13,002 nt of DNA from an uncultured Campylobacter sp. (GCF_937890585.1 NZ_CALACG010000143.1:1-13002); one strand, 5' to 3'; numbered from the stretch's first letter, positions 1 to 7,536 are shown. Notes: generated from the letters alone by a model not told the origin. Numbers and translations: made by a program.

Positions 1-86
1 AGAGAGATCTTGCTAGCTAGCTCTAAAGAGTAAATTTAGAAATTTAGAGTAAAAGTTTTTTAGCAGGCGCCAAAAAGCCTTTAAAT
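1..86. other. Window-edge intergenic stretch with inverted repeats
   Basis: No gene is visible in these bases downstream of the membrane-protein gene. CTCTAAA (21-27) and TTTAGAG (43-49) are inverted copies enclosing TAAATTT-AG-AAATTTA. AGGC/GCCT around 65-82 could form a short 4-bp stem. None has a convincing T-tract in the minus direction, so termination of the membrane-protein gene here is possible but not shown. Confidence 0.35.
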
Positions 87-686
87 TTAGTGATGCATAT
101 GCATATTAGTTGAGTTATCATCACTCATATTTTGCATCATCATATTGTGGTGATCATGCATTGGCATACCTTCTGGCATGTTCATTGGCATATTCATCTG
201 CATATCCATCGCACCATTTTCAGCTTTGTAGCCTGTTATAGTAGGATCAACCATGCCAAATATCATAGCGACGTGTCCTACGATCAAGAAGAAGATAAGC
301 AGGCAAAAATGAAGCTTTAGCTTTGCTCTTTCGCTTGCGTTTTTATAGATCAAATTTAGCTCTAAAAGCGCGATGCCAAGAAGTGGGATGACGCCGATGA
401 GATATGAGTAGATAGCGATGACATCGGCATATCCGCGCCATTTTATGGTTGGATAAATTTTTGCTAAAAAGTAGATCACAAGAGCTGTAAAATAGACCCC
501 AAGCACTATGCCAACAAATTTACTAACAGCCTTAAAGCCAGCGTTTTTGCCGCTATCCATGTGATACATCGTGAAAAACTCCATCGCCACTAAAAGCTCC
601 GCAAGCCCCATAGGTATCACCATGTAGAGGATTAGATTGTAAGGCTGATTGAGCGATAAAAGCTCCATGTAGTGTGTCATTACCAT
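87..686 (-). CDS. Four-helix inner-membrane protein with Met/His-rich C-terminal tail
   Basis: A 199-residue protein with four hydrophobic stretches at about residues 16-39, 54-77, 86-111 and 123-146, then a polar tail. Residues 160-199 contain 14 Met and 6 His, with runs such as MPMHDHHNMMM and a terminal HMHH. Such tails often bind copper or other soft metals, but no catalytic motif is visible, so a metal role is inference. The N-terminal pattern (MTHYMELL..NQPYNL) resembles small uncharacterised membrane proteins sometimes labelled permease; I half-recognise the family as DUF6803-like but cannot confirm it. The start at 686 has AAAGGA six bases upstream; the in-frame ATG two codons later is the only close alternative. 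It is transcribed alone, with 131 bp separating it from the end of the chaperone gene. Function unknown; that it is a real gene is well supported by codon pattern, ribosome site and membrane topology. Confidence 0.85.
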   Translation of the reverse strand: MVMTHYMELLSLNQPYNLILYMVIPMGLAELLVAMEFFTMYHMDSGKNAGFKAVSKFVGIVLGVYFTALVIYFLAKIYPTIKWRGYADVIAIYSYLIGVIPLLGIALLELNLIYKNASERAKLKLHFCLLIFFLIVGHVAMIFGMVDPTITGYKAENGAMDMQMNMPMNMPEGMPMHDHHNMMMQNMSDDNSTNMHMHH

Positions 687-780
687 TGTAAATCCTTTGT
701 AAAAATTTAAAGAAATTTACTACCGAAGGGTTAAGATAGTTATAAAATATTGAGAATAGTTGTGAGATCTAAGCGGATGT

Positions 781-815
781 TAAATTTACTCCTAGCTAGG
801 CTAAGAGTAAATTTA
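781..815 (-). terminator. Long hairpin directly after the chaperone gene, likely terminator
   Basis: TAAATTTACTC (781-791) and GAGTAAATTTA (805-815) are perfect 11-bp inverted repeats. After one mismatch the stem continues as TAGC (793-796) with GCTA (800-803), leaving a three-base loop. It starts three bases past the chaperone stop codon. It lacks a long T-tract, although the outer stem is AT-rich, so it may act as a terminator or as a 3'-end stabiliser. It could also shield the membrane-protein gene downstream from read-through. Confidence 0.6.
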
Positions 816-817
816 AG

Positions 818-1531
818 CTAGTCTTTAAACTCGTGTGAGATGACTGGGGAGAATTCCTCCCAGTGAAGTTTTGTTTTAAAAGTTGGCATCTTGCTTTGAT
901 AAGGCTCTTTTTTAAGCGCAGCAACCGCGACGCTATCGCCTTGTGGCTTAGCAGGTGCTTCTACACTTAAAACAGCTCTTTCAAGCTCGATGAAGTCTTT
1001 TAAAATGATCGCATACGAGCGGAAGAAATTTGCATTTTTATGAGCCAAAAGTAGCGAGCCAAACTCATCTATAAATAAATTTAAAGTCTCGCCAAAGAGC
1101 TTGTCGCTGATATTTTTTGCGCCGTTAAATTCGTCATTTAAAAATGTCGCCATCGCTAAAAATATAAATCCAACGTAGTCCTCGCTATCCTTGCAAAGCT
1201 CCTTATCACGCCTATATGGGCTAAGTTTTAGGCACTCTATCACCCTAAGTCTAGCCGCGCCGTTATCTCTACCCTCTTCATAAAATGAGGCGCTTAAAGG
1301 GATATTTGTAAAGCCAAAAAGAACGTCATTTTGCTCGCTTGCAAGCTCATCAAAGCTAAATTTATCTAAATTTGCAAACGCCTCTGCACTTTGCTCGCTC
1401 AAAGGATTTTGCGCTAGGTAGCTAAGCTGCTCTTTCCATCTCGCAAACCCTTCATCGCTCGTGTGAAAAAAGAGTGGATATGCTAAAAATTCGTAAAAAT
1501 ATGACCTTGCTTTTATGATATTTTTATCCAT
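818..1531 (-). CDS. TorD/DmsD-family molybdoenzyme chaperone, probably for formate dehydrogenase
   Basis: A 237-residue cytoplasmic protein of the TorD/DmsD/NarJ type, all-helical chaperones that bind Tat signal peptides and hold apo-molybdoenzymes until cofactor insertion. Visible support: an early Y-x2-FLAYPLF helix (residues 13-21), the segment SEQNDVLFGFTNIPLSASFY (65-84) matching the family's E-x-x-x-LF-x-G-x(n)-P-x(n)-Y pattern, and SEDYVGFIFLAMATFL (116-131) at the place of the family's D-H-x-x-x-E-L-x-F-M helix. Residues after about 190 are polar and look like an appended tail. The start overlaps the end of the polyferredoxin gene by 8 bases, so the two are translationally coupled. 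The FdhA signal about 6 kb away is the obvious client. In C. jejuni a TorD-like protein (FdhM) is needed for formate dehydrogenase; whether this gene is its ortholog is an inference. Family assignment is firm, client is likely. Confidence 0.85.
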   Translation of the reverse strand: MDKNIIKARSYFYEFLAYPLFFHTSDEGFARWKEQLSYLAQNPLSEQSAEAFANLDKFSFDELASEQNDVLFGFTNIPLSASFYEEGRDNGAARLRVIECLKLSPYRRDKELCKDSEDYVGFIFLAMATFLNDEFNGAKNISDKLFGETLNLFIDEFGSLLLAHKNANFFRSYAIILKDFIELERAVLSVEAPAKPQGDSVAVAALKKEPYQSKMPTFKTKLHWEEFSPVISHEFKD

Positions 1532-3200
1532 TTAATAAATCCTCTTTCATCGCGTTTAGTTGGGCTTGCACCATGATCTTTGCCTTGCAGTCAGCGCAGC
1601 AGTAAAGTGACTTGATCTTGGCTCTGTCGTTGCCAAAACGTGGCTGCATGATCGCTGCGATCTTCTCGACCGCCTTTTTAGTCGCAAACTCTTTTCCACA
1701 CTCCACGCAGGCAAATAGCTCGTCATGCGCAAGCTCGCTATAAACGAAGCTCTCAGGCTTAAGAGTGATTTTGCCGACCTCAAGCGAGATGGTGTTTTTC
1801 TCGGCACAGCTTAGCTCGCAGTAGCCGCAGGCGGTGCAAACGCTTGGGTTAAATAAAATCGAATTTGTCTTTTTATCAGCTATCAAAGCGCTTACGTTAC
1901 AAGCTCCAACACAGCTAAGGCAGAGCGTACAGGTCTCGGTGTTTATCTTGACCTCGCCATATCTGATCATCTCCTCGCCAGTTTTTACAACTCCAAGATC
2001 ATCGTTGCCTACGATAAATTCAAGCCTTTTAGCAAAAATTTCTCTCTTTGGCAGTGCGTATTCTGTTATGGAGTGCTGTGAGCCATCAATTAGTTTAGCC
2101 TTTTTTAGCGCATTTTCAAGGCCAGCCTTGTCTTTTGCGTGGTAGATCGCGGTCTCTTTAAATTTAAGCTCATAAATTTGATTTAAGATGCTAATGGCGT
2201 CTTTTTCGCCCTTGCCAAGGCTCTTGCTATATAAAATCACACTCGAACCACTCTCTTGAAGAAGTGTCAAAAAGTGTGTTTGGCTTAAGAAGTGAGCGGC
2301 TGAGATGGCAAAAGGCAGGACATTTTCTGGTAGGCTCACATTTAGCTCATCTAGGCTCATCTCCTCAGGCACGATGAGTGGGATCTTGCCTTTGTAAAGC
2401 TTAGCGATAGTGGCAAATGAGCTTTGTGGCATTAGTGTGTAGTCGAGCGCGCCACTAGGGCAGACGCTGATGCAGTTTCCGCAGTTTGTGCAATCTATCT
2501 GTGAAAAGACGAGGTGCTTTGTCTCGTCCTCTTTTAGGATGGCAACCGTTGGGCAAACATCGGCACAGCGACCGCAAATTTCACTTCTGCGCTCGTGATA
2601 CTGACAGATTGATGAGTCGTATTGAGTAAAGCTTTTGTATCTAAATTTTGGGCTTTTTGCATTTAAAATTTCAAGCACTTTTTCATCTTTTAGCCCTGAA
2701 ATTTCGTAGCAGCCGCTTTGTTTTAGCATATAGTCCCTTGCGTTTTCAACCAAGAAAAAGTCGCAATCAACCTCAAACTCATCATCAGCTCTAAGCACCA
2801 AAACGCTTAGCTCGCCAGCTGCACCGTATATAAATTTGACTTCAAAATGCGTAAGCTCTATCACTTTGTAGCCATTTTCTTTTAGTAAATTTGCTAGCTC
2901 CTCGCGACCTGAGTTGCTTACTATCACAACATTTTTGCCGACCTCTTTTTCGTAATCCACATCCTTTGCCATATCAAAGGCGCTCGCTCTTGCCTCGTAT
3001 AGTAAAAGGGTATTTTTGGCTTTTTCTAAGACGCTTGCGGTGGTGTTTTTCAGGTAGAAATTTATCTCAGGTGCGATGATGTTTGCTTTTAGCTTTGGAG
3101 AGTTTGAGACTAGATAGTCGCCATTTTCGTTGTTGATCTCTATCTGCTCGTTTAGCATCAAAGCGTCGTCAAAATCGTTATAAAAGCCAAATTCTTTCAT
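1524..3200 (-). CDS. Cytoplasmic polyferredoxin with four [4Fe-4S] motifs and extra C-terminal cysteines
   Basis: A 558-residue iron-sulfur protein with no signal peptide or membrane segment. Cys motifs: C199/C209/C212/C216 (the first spacing is long), C237/C240/C243/C247, C424/C427/C430/C434 and C455/C458/C461/C465, i.e. two pairs of ferredoxin-like clusters separated by about 180 residues. A further set, C498, C501, C534, C535 and C538, resembles a zinc-ribbon or rubredoxin-like knuckle. The N-terminal ~190 residues show no motif I recognise. The ATG at 3200 is preferred because AGGAG lies five bases before it; an in-frame ATG six codons upstream at 3218 would place that ribosome site inside the coding region. 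It matches in position and type the ferredoxin (Cj1377c) divergent from selA in C. jejuni. Coupling to the chaperone suggests a role in assembling or reducing a molybdo/selenoenzyme, but the electron donor and acceptor are unknown. Confidence 0.85.
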   Translation of the reverse strand: MKEFGFYNDFDDALMLNEQIEINNENGDYLVSNSPKLKANIIAPEINFYLKNTTASVLEKAKNTLLLYEARASAFDMAKDVDYEKEVGKNVVIVSNSGREELANLLKENGYKVIELTHFEVKFIYGAAGELSVLVLRADDEFEVDCDFFLVENARDYMLKQSGCYEISGLKDEKVLEILNAKSPKFRYKSFTQYDSSICQYHERRSEICGRCADVCPTVAILKEDETKHLVFSQIDCTNCGNCISVCPSGALDYTLMPQSSFATIAKLYKGKIPLIVPEEMSLDELNVSLPENVLPFAISAAHFLSQTHFLTLLQESGSSVILYSKSLGKGEKDAISILNQIYELKFKETAIYHAKDKAGLENALKKAKLIDGSQHSITEYALPKREIFAKRLEFIVGNDDLGVVKTGEEMIRYGEVKINTETCTLCLSCVGACNVSALIADKKTNSILFNPSVCTACGYCELSCAEKNTISLEVGKITLKPESFVYSELAHDELFACVECGKEFATKKAVEKIAAIMQPRFGNDRAKIKSLYCCADCKAKIMVQAQLNAMKEDLLNG

Positions 3201-3205
3201 TGTTT

Positions 3206-3210
3206 CTCCT
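3206..3210 (-). promoter_or_regulatory. Ribosome binding site deciding the polyferredoxin start
   Basis: AGGAG on the minus strand, five bases before the ATG at 3200. It lies inside the longer open frame beginning at 3218, which argues against that upstream start. Confidence 0.75.
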
Positions 3211-3228
3211 ATTATCAAAAACGGGCTT

Positions 3229-3251
3229 ATTCTAATATTAATGGGATTAAT
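3229..3251 (-). promoter_or_regulatory. Candidate polyferredoxin promoter with ATTAAT repeat
   Basis: TAGAAT on the minus strand (3234-3229) is a plausible -10 box, giving a leader of about 20 bases. Just upstream, ATTAATGGGATTAAT (3237-3251) is a symmetric pair of ATTAAT half-sites placed where a -35 box or an operator would be. No regulator can be named. Confidence 0.4.
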
Positions 3252-3296
3252 AGACTCTGAAATTTATATCCTCTTTTTTTGCTCTAAGTTTTAATT

Positions 3297-3302
3297 TATA
3301 AT
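3297..3302 (+). promoter_or_regulatory. Candidate selAB promoter -10 box (TATAAT)
   Basis: A perfect TATAAT in an AT-rich stretch with a seven-T run about 20 bases upstream, in line with Campylobacter promoters that have a good -10 and a T-rich region instead of a -35. Transcription would begin near 3309, about 45 bases before the selA start. TTAAAAT (3312-3318) is a weaker alternative. Confidence 0.5.
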
Positions 3303-3343
3303 ATTTTTATGTTAAAATCACGTCTTGGTAAAACTAACTTACT

Positions 3344-3348
3344 AGGAG
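3344..3348 (+). promoter_or_regulatory. Ribosome binding site for the TTG start of selA
   Basis: AGGAG six bases ahead of TTG (3355). This spacing supports TTG as the real start, because no ATG or GTG near it fits the SelA N-terminus. Confidence 0.7.
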
Positions 3349-3354
3349 CGCAAA

Positions 3355-4680
3355 TTGAACGATTTAAGAAATATCCCACAAGTTGATAAGATCATAAAAA
3401 ACGAAGCATTTTCGGGACTTGATACGAGTTTAGTCACTATGCTTGCAAGGCAAATTTTAGATGAGGTTAGAGCTAAAATTTTAAATGAAAATGCTAGCTT
3501 TAGCGGCGAAGAGATAATAAATTTGATCCTAGATGAGTATGATAAATTTAACGAAGCTAGCCTTCAAAGGGTGCTAAATTTAACTGGCGTTGCTATACAT
3601 ACAAACCTCGCTAGAAGCGTTATAGATAAAGAAATTTTAAGCCGTGCGACACCTGTTATCACGGGCTACTCAAACTTAGAGTATAACCTAAAAACAGGCA
3701 GTCGCGGCAACAGATATGACTACGTTGGCTCGCTAATAGCAAGAGCTTTTGGTTTTGAGGACGCCATTGTTGTAAATAACAACGCAAGCGCTGTATTTTT
3801 AGTGCTAAACACCTTTGCAAAGGGCAGGGAGGTGGTCGTTAGCAGGGGCGAGCTAGTCGAGATCGGCGGTAGTTTTAGAGTGCCAGAGGTGATGGCAAAT
3901 GCAGGCTGCATCCTAAAAGAGGTCGGCACTACAAACAAAACTAGGCTAAAGGACTACGAAGAGGCGATCAGCGAAGAGACGGCGATGCTTGTAAAGGTTC
4001 ATCGCTCAAATTTTGACATCGTTGGCTTTAGCGAAGAGAGCTCGGCAAATGAGCTTAGCGAGCTAGCAGGCAGGCGAAATTTGATAGATTATTTTGATCT
4101 TGGCAGTGGATTTTACGGAAATTTGCCATTTAACTTAGACAAAAACGAGCCAGATCTAAAGAATTTAAAAGATGTTTCGCTAGTTAGCTTTAGCGGTGAT
4201 AAGCTGCTTGGTGCGGTGCAGTGCGGCATCATTGTCGGCAAAAAAGAGCTCATCGCAAAGCTTAGGAAAAACCAGCTTTTAAGAATGCTTCGTGTTGATA
4301 AGGTGATCATCTCACTTTTAGCTGAGAGTATGAAAGCCTATCTAAATAAAGAATTTGAGCTACTCACAACGCAAAAACTGCTTCACAAAAGTGTAAAAGA
4401 ACTTGAAGGCTTAGCAAATTTTATAAATAAAAATTTAAAAAATCCGCTTGAGATAGTGCGCACTTCTACCTTTGTAGGGGGCGGTGCTATGCCAAATAAA
4501 AAGATCCCAAGTGTGGCGCTTGCATTTAGTGGAGAGGCAAATTTAAACGAGCTAAAATTTAGGCAAAAAAAGGTGATCGGTCGCATAGAAAATGACAAAT
4601 TTATGCTCGATCTTAGATCGCTTTTAGATGAGGACGTAGAAGTGCTAATAAAAATAATAAATGAAACGGAAGAAAAATGA
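3355..4680 (+). CDS. selA: L-seryl-tRNA(Sec) selenium transferase
   Basis: SelA is a PLP-dependent cytoplasmic enzyme that converts seryl-tRNA(Sec) to selenocysteyl-tRNA(Sec) using selenophosphate. The 441-residue product is close to the E. coli length (463). The PLP lysine is K283 in FSGDKLLG, the DLGSG motif is at 248-252, the NNNASAVFL segment at 141-149 and the SRGELVEIGGSFRVP segment at 163-177, all hallmark SelA blocks in the right order. Translation appears to start at TTG, with AGGAG six bases upstream; the N-terminus (..IPQVDKIIK..) then aligns with known SelA starts. The stop codon overlaps the selB start in the sequence ATGA, indicating coupled translation with the elongation factor. 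The selenophosphate synthetase (selD) and tRNA-Sec (selC) must be elsewhere. The visible client is FdhA, about 3 kb downstream. Confidence 0.95.
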   Translation: MNDLRNIPQVDKIIKNEAFSGLDTSLVTMLARQILDEVRAKILNENASFSGEEIINLILDEYDKFNEASLQRVLNLTGVAIHTNLARSVIDKEILSRATPVITGYSNLEYNLKTGSRGNRYDYVGSLIARAFGFEDAIVVNNNASAVFLVLNTFAKGREVVVSRGELVEIGGSFRVPEVMANAGCILKEVGTTNKTRLKDYEEAISEETAMLVKVHRSNFDIVGFSEESSANELSELAGRRNLIDYFDLGSGFYGNLPFNLDKNEPDLKNLKDVSLVSFSGDKLLGAVQCGIIVGKKELIAKLRKNQLLRMLRVDKVIISLLAESMKAYLNKEFELLTTQKLLHKSVKELEGLANFINKNLKNPLEIVRTSTFVGGGAMPNKKIPSVALAFSGEANLNELKFRQKKVIGRIENDKFMLDLRSLLDEDVEVLIKIINETEEK

Positions 4681-6497
4681 GTTTAATAATAGGAACAGCA
4701 GGGCATATCGACCACGGAAAAACCGCGCTTATAAAGGAGCTAAACGGCTTTGAGGGGGACAATCTTGAAGAGGAGAAAAAGCGTGGCATAACGATCGATC
4801 TAAGCTTTTCAAATTTAAGCAAAAATGATGAGAATATCGCATTTATCGATGTGCCAGGACATGAAAATCTCATAAAAACGATGATAAGCGGCGCATATGG
4901 CTTTGATGCGTGCTTGTTTGTGGTGGCGGCAAATGACGGCCTTATGCCTCAAAGCTTGGAGCACCTTGAAATTTTAAATCTTCTTGGCGTGAAATCTGTG
5001 ATCGTAGCGCTTACAAAGTGTGATCTGGTCGATGAGGCCACTATAAATTTAAGAAAAAAAGAGATAAGAGATGAAATTTCTAAATTTAAAAACCTGCAAA
5101 TTTTAGAAATTTTTGCCGTTAGTATAAAGGATAAGGCAAGCATCGATGAGCTTAGAAACTATCTCTTTACGCTAAGAGCTAAAAAGCGCGATGAGGAGGG
5201 CGTTTTTAGATACTACATCGATAGGGTTTTTAGCCTAAAAGGTATCGGTAGCGTCGTAACTGGCACCGTTATAGAGGGAAGCGTTAGCAAAAATGAGAAG
5301 CTTTTTAACTACGACGCTGGCAAAGAGGTGCTAGTAAGAAGCGTGCAAAGCCACGATGAATTCGTAGAGCGCGCAGGTGTTAGCAGCCGTGTGGCGCTTA
5401 ATCTAACAGGTATCGAGCTTAGCGAGCTAAAAAAGGGGCAGCTACTTAGCAAAAAGGGCTTTTTTAGGGGATTTAGAGAGGTTGATGCGGTAGTAACTGC
5501 AAAAAATCTCATCCACTCTCAAAGCGTGACCTTTTGCGTGGGCGCTAAAAACGTCCCCGCAAAGGTGCTAATCCTTAGCCAAAAAGATGATAGCTACTTT
5601 GTCACCTTTAAATTTCAAAGCGATATGTTTTTGAAATTTGACGAGGCCTTTGTTCTTATCTCAGACGCACGTGTGATAGGCGGTGGTAGGGTGCTAAACC
5701 CTGTGCTTGAGCCACTAAAAAAGGCTGGCAAAATTCTCTTTTTAGCCTCGCTTTTAAAGCATGATTTTGTTGAAGCCTTTTCTATACTTAAAGAAGCCCA
5801 TAAAAATGGTTTTGGCATCATCTCTTCTTATCAAAGATTTGGTCTAAATCACGAAGATGCAGTAAATGTAGCCAAAAAAGTCTCAAACGTCTTTGTCGAT
5901 GAAAAGGCTTTAAATATCTACGATCTAAGCGCGGTTGAGCGGATAAAATCAGCCATTAAATTTATGATAGAAAAGAATGAATTTGCTGTCTTTTCAGCTC
6001 AAAGTATCAGTCTAAAACTTGCTTGGGCTAGCCAAAATTTAGCCCAAAAAGCGCTTGATGAGCTTGAAAGTATAAATTTAATCGCAAAAGATAGTGGCGT
6101 CTATACCAAAAAAGGCGTTGATCTTAGCAAGCTAAAAGTAAGGCTTGAAGAGAAAATTTATGAAATTTTGGAAAGTGGTAAGCTTGCTCCAACTGCGCCA
6201 TATAATATATATGATGAGTTAGAGATCGATAGGGTTAGCGGCGATAATGCTCTTAAAAAACTAACCGCAATGGGCAGGGTCATAAGGCTGGAGCATAACC
6301 TTTTTATCACTAGAAATTCACTAAAAATGGCACTTGATAAACTAAGAGAGATCATAAAAAATCAAGGCTTTGTAAATGTCACAAACGCAAAAGATGAGCT
6401 AAATTTAAGTAGAAAATATATAATCGCCTACCTTGAGCAGCTCGATCTTGAGAGTGACATAATGAAGCAGGGAAATGATAGGATTTTTCGCGGTTAG
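4677..6497 (+). CDS. selB: Selenocysteine-specific translation elongation factor SelB
   Basis: A 606-residue GTPase that carries Sec-tRNA to the ribosome when bound to a SECIS hairpin after UGA. The EF-Tu-like G domain is intact: G1 GTAGHIDHGKT (residues 6-16), G2 RGITID (36-41), G3 DVPGH (58-62), and G4 TKCD (113-116) in place of the usual TKxD consensus, which it satisfies. The RYYIDRVFSLKGIGSVVTGT segment begins domain 2, as in other SelB proteins. The C-terminal third is basic and helical, as expected for the winged-helix repeats that bind SECIS RNA, and total length is near E. coli SelB (614). The start shares ATGA with the end of selA. No terminator follows; the next gene has its own promoter 20-30 bases on. 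Very confident. Confidence 0.96.
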   Translation: MSLIIGTAGHIDHGKTALIKELNGFEGDNLEEEKKRGITIDLSFSNLSKNDENIAFIDVPGHENLIKTMISGAYGFDACLFVVAANDGLMPQSLEHLEILNLLGVKSVIVALTKCDLVDEATINLRKKEIRDEISKFKNLQILEIFAVSIKDKASIDELRNYLFTLRAKKRDEEGVFRYYIDRVFSLKGIGSVVTGTVIEGSVSKNEKLFNYDAGKEVLVRSVQSHDEFVERAGVSSRVALNLTGIELSELKKGQLLSKKGFFRGFREVDAVVTAKNLIHSQSVTFCVGAKNVPAKVLILSQKDDSYFVTFKFQSDMFLKFDEAFVLISDARVIGGGRVLNPVLEPLKKAGKILFLASLLKHDFVEAFSILKEAHKNGFGIISSYQRFGLNHEDAVNVAKKVSNVFVDEKALNIYDLSAVERIKSAIKFMIEKNEFAVFSAQSISLKLAWASQNLAQKALDELESINLIAKDSGVYTKKGVDLSKLKVRLEEKIYEILESGKLAPTAPYNIYDELEIDRVSGDNALKKLTAMGRVIRLEHNLFITRNSLKMALDKLREIIKNQGFVNVTNAKDELNLSRKYIIAYLEQLDLESDIMKQGNDRIFRG

Positions 6498-6518
6498 TAT
6501 TCATTTACAAAAAGCAAA

Positions 6519-6546
6519 TATAATCCGCCAAATTTTTAAAAAGGAT
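6519..6546 (+). promoter_or_regulatory. Promoter (TATAAT) and ribosome site for the thioredoxin-fold gene
   Basis: TATAAT at 6519-6524 stands 27 bases before the start codon; a transcript beginning near 6531 would have a leader of about 20 bases carrying AAGGAT (6541-6546). The gene can therefore be transcribed apart from selAB, although read-through from selB is not blocked. Confidence 0.6.
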
Positions 6547-6550
6547 AAAA

Positions 6551-7258
6551 ATGAAAAAAGTGATCTTAGCCTCAATCATCGCGGCAACTAGCCTAATGGC
6601 AGCAAGCGATAAGCAAATAGAGGAGTTCTACTCTCAAATGGTTGATAGCAGCGTAAAAGTAAAGGTAGCTGATCGTCACAAAGTTGCAGGCGACATCGAA
6701 GCTGTCGTTGTAAAGTTAAGCAAAGATGGCAACTCACAAGATGAGATAGTATTTACAAAAGGCGACTTCATCTTCCCAGACGTGATCGATCTAAAAGAGC
6801 AAAAATCATACCTAGCTGAAGTGAAAAAAGAGGTCATCGCAAAGGGAATTTCTAAAATTTATAAAGATGAAGACAAGGCAAACATCATCGTTCTTGGTAG
6901 CGATCCTAAAAAGCCAACTATCATAATGTTTTCAGACCCTGAGTGCCCATACTGCAGAGCTGAGCTAGCAAAGATCGAGACAACACTAAAAGATAGCAAC
7001 GTTGAGATCGTCCTAACTCCAGTGCATGACATCTCATCACTTCAAAAAAGCTCGCTAATCTACAAAGATGCAAAAGATGCTAAGAGTGACAGCGATAAGG
7101 TTAAAATTTTAAGAAAATACTACGCTGAAGACTACAACGTAGATGATAAGAGCGTTAGCGAAGAAGATGTCGCAAAGATCGATAATCTCCGCAAAAAATA
7201 CTTTGCAGCTGGCGTTAGATCAGTGCCATTTATCGTAAATAAAAGCGATCTAAAATAA
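6551..7258 (+). CDS. Periplasmic DsbC/DsbA-like thiol:disulfide oxidoreductase
   Basis: A 235-residue exported protein. Residues 1-18 form a Sec signal peptide (two lysines, a hydrophobic core, cleavage near MA-AS). About 90 residues without motifs follow, of the size of a DsbC-type dimerisation domain, then a thioredoxin fold with the active site C132-P-Y-C135 in FSDPECPYC and the cis-proline loop at VP226. This two-part layout is that of DsbC/DsbG isomerases, and CPYC is a DsbC/DsbG-like active site. The gene directly follows selB, as the DsbC-like Cj1380 does in C. jejuni, where that class has been studied as a thiol oxidoreductase. Being beside selenoprotein genes suggests, but does not prove, a part in handling exported Cys- or Sec-containing proteins. 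A terminator follows at once, so it ends this transcription unit. Confidence 0.88.
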   Translation: MKKVILASIIAATSLMAASDKQIEEFYSQMVDSSVKVKVADRHKVAGDIEAVVVKLSKDGNSQDEIVFTKGDFIFPDVIDLKEQKSYLAEVKKEVIAKGISKIYKDEDKANIIVLGSDPKKPTIIMFSDPECPYCRAELAKIETTLKDSNVEIVLTPVHDISSLQKSSLIYKDAKDAKSDSDKVKILRKYYAEDYNVDDKSVSEEDVAKIDNLRKKYFAAGVRSVPFIVNKSDLK

Positions 7259-7262
7259 CATT

Positions 7263-7289
7263 TTCTAGGGAGCTCTCCCTAGAATTTCT
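7263..7289 (+). terminator. Intrinsic terminator after the thioredoxin-fold gene
   Basis: TTCTAGGGA (7263-7271) pairs perfectly with TCCCTAGAA (7276-7284) around a GCTC loop, followed by TTTCT. It starts four bases after the stop codon and separates selA-selB-oxidoreductase from the formate dehydrogenase operon. Confidence 0.8.
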
Positions 7290-7536
7290 ACTACAAATAA
7301 ATTTCATAAATTTAAAGTATATTTAACTATATTTTTAGTAAATACTTAACAAATACAATTAATATTATATATTTACTTTTATTATTTTATAAATATGCTA
7401 AATTTACATAGTTATGTTCTAGGGTTATAAAATGCCCTAAAATAGGCTATTTGCGATATTTTAGAAATTCTAAATATGCAAATTTTACATATTATTGAAC
7501 CAAATTTCTCAAATTTTTGAGGTGTAAGGAGAAAAA
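7290..7536 (+). promoter_or_regulatory. AT-rich upstream region of the formate dehydrogenase operon
   Basis: No gene is visible. It holds a sigma70-like pair, TTTACA (7403-7408), a 17-base spacer and TATAAA (7426-7431); TAGGG/CCCTA (7420-7424, 7435-7439) flank that -10 box. A second possible -10, TATTAT, is at 7490-7495. TTTAGAA/TTCTAAA (7460-7474) and CTCAAA/TTTGAG (7508-7521) are inverted repeats in the leader, the latter just before AAGGAG (7526-7531). Two near-identical 20-base blocks begin at 7391 and 7472. Together these suggest a regulated promoter region, but the regulator cannot be named. Confidence 0.5.
7391..7491 (+). repeat. Imperfect 20-bp direct repeat, 81 bp apart, upstream of fdh
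   Basis: AAATATGCTAAATTTACATA (7391-7410) and AAATATGCAAATTTTACATA (7472-7491) differ at two positions. Each includes or closely resembles a TTTACA -35 box, and each is followed within 25 bases by a -10-like sequence, so they may be two copies of a promoter or activator site. Confidence 0.6.

Noticed and set aside
12..49. Repeated GCTAGCTAGC and inverted repeats at the left edge as a mobile-element end or att site
   Set aside because: No transposase, integrase or target duplication is visible; TAGCTAG words recur in Campylobacter noncoding DNA and here look like hairpin parts.
60..95. Intrinsic terminator for the membrane-protein gene
   Set aside because: Only a 4-bp AGGC/GCCT stem is available with an 8-base loop, and no T-tract follows in the minus direction.
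3201..3218. ATG at 3218 as start of the polyferredoxin
   Set aside because: It would bury the only good ribosome site (AGGAG, 3206-3210) inside the coding region; the ATG at 3200 has ideal spacing.
3274..3280. Seven-T run as a phase-variation tract
   Set aside because: It is intergenic, an A/T run of common length in AT-rich Campylobacter; phase-variable tracts in the genus are typically longer G/C runs.
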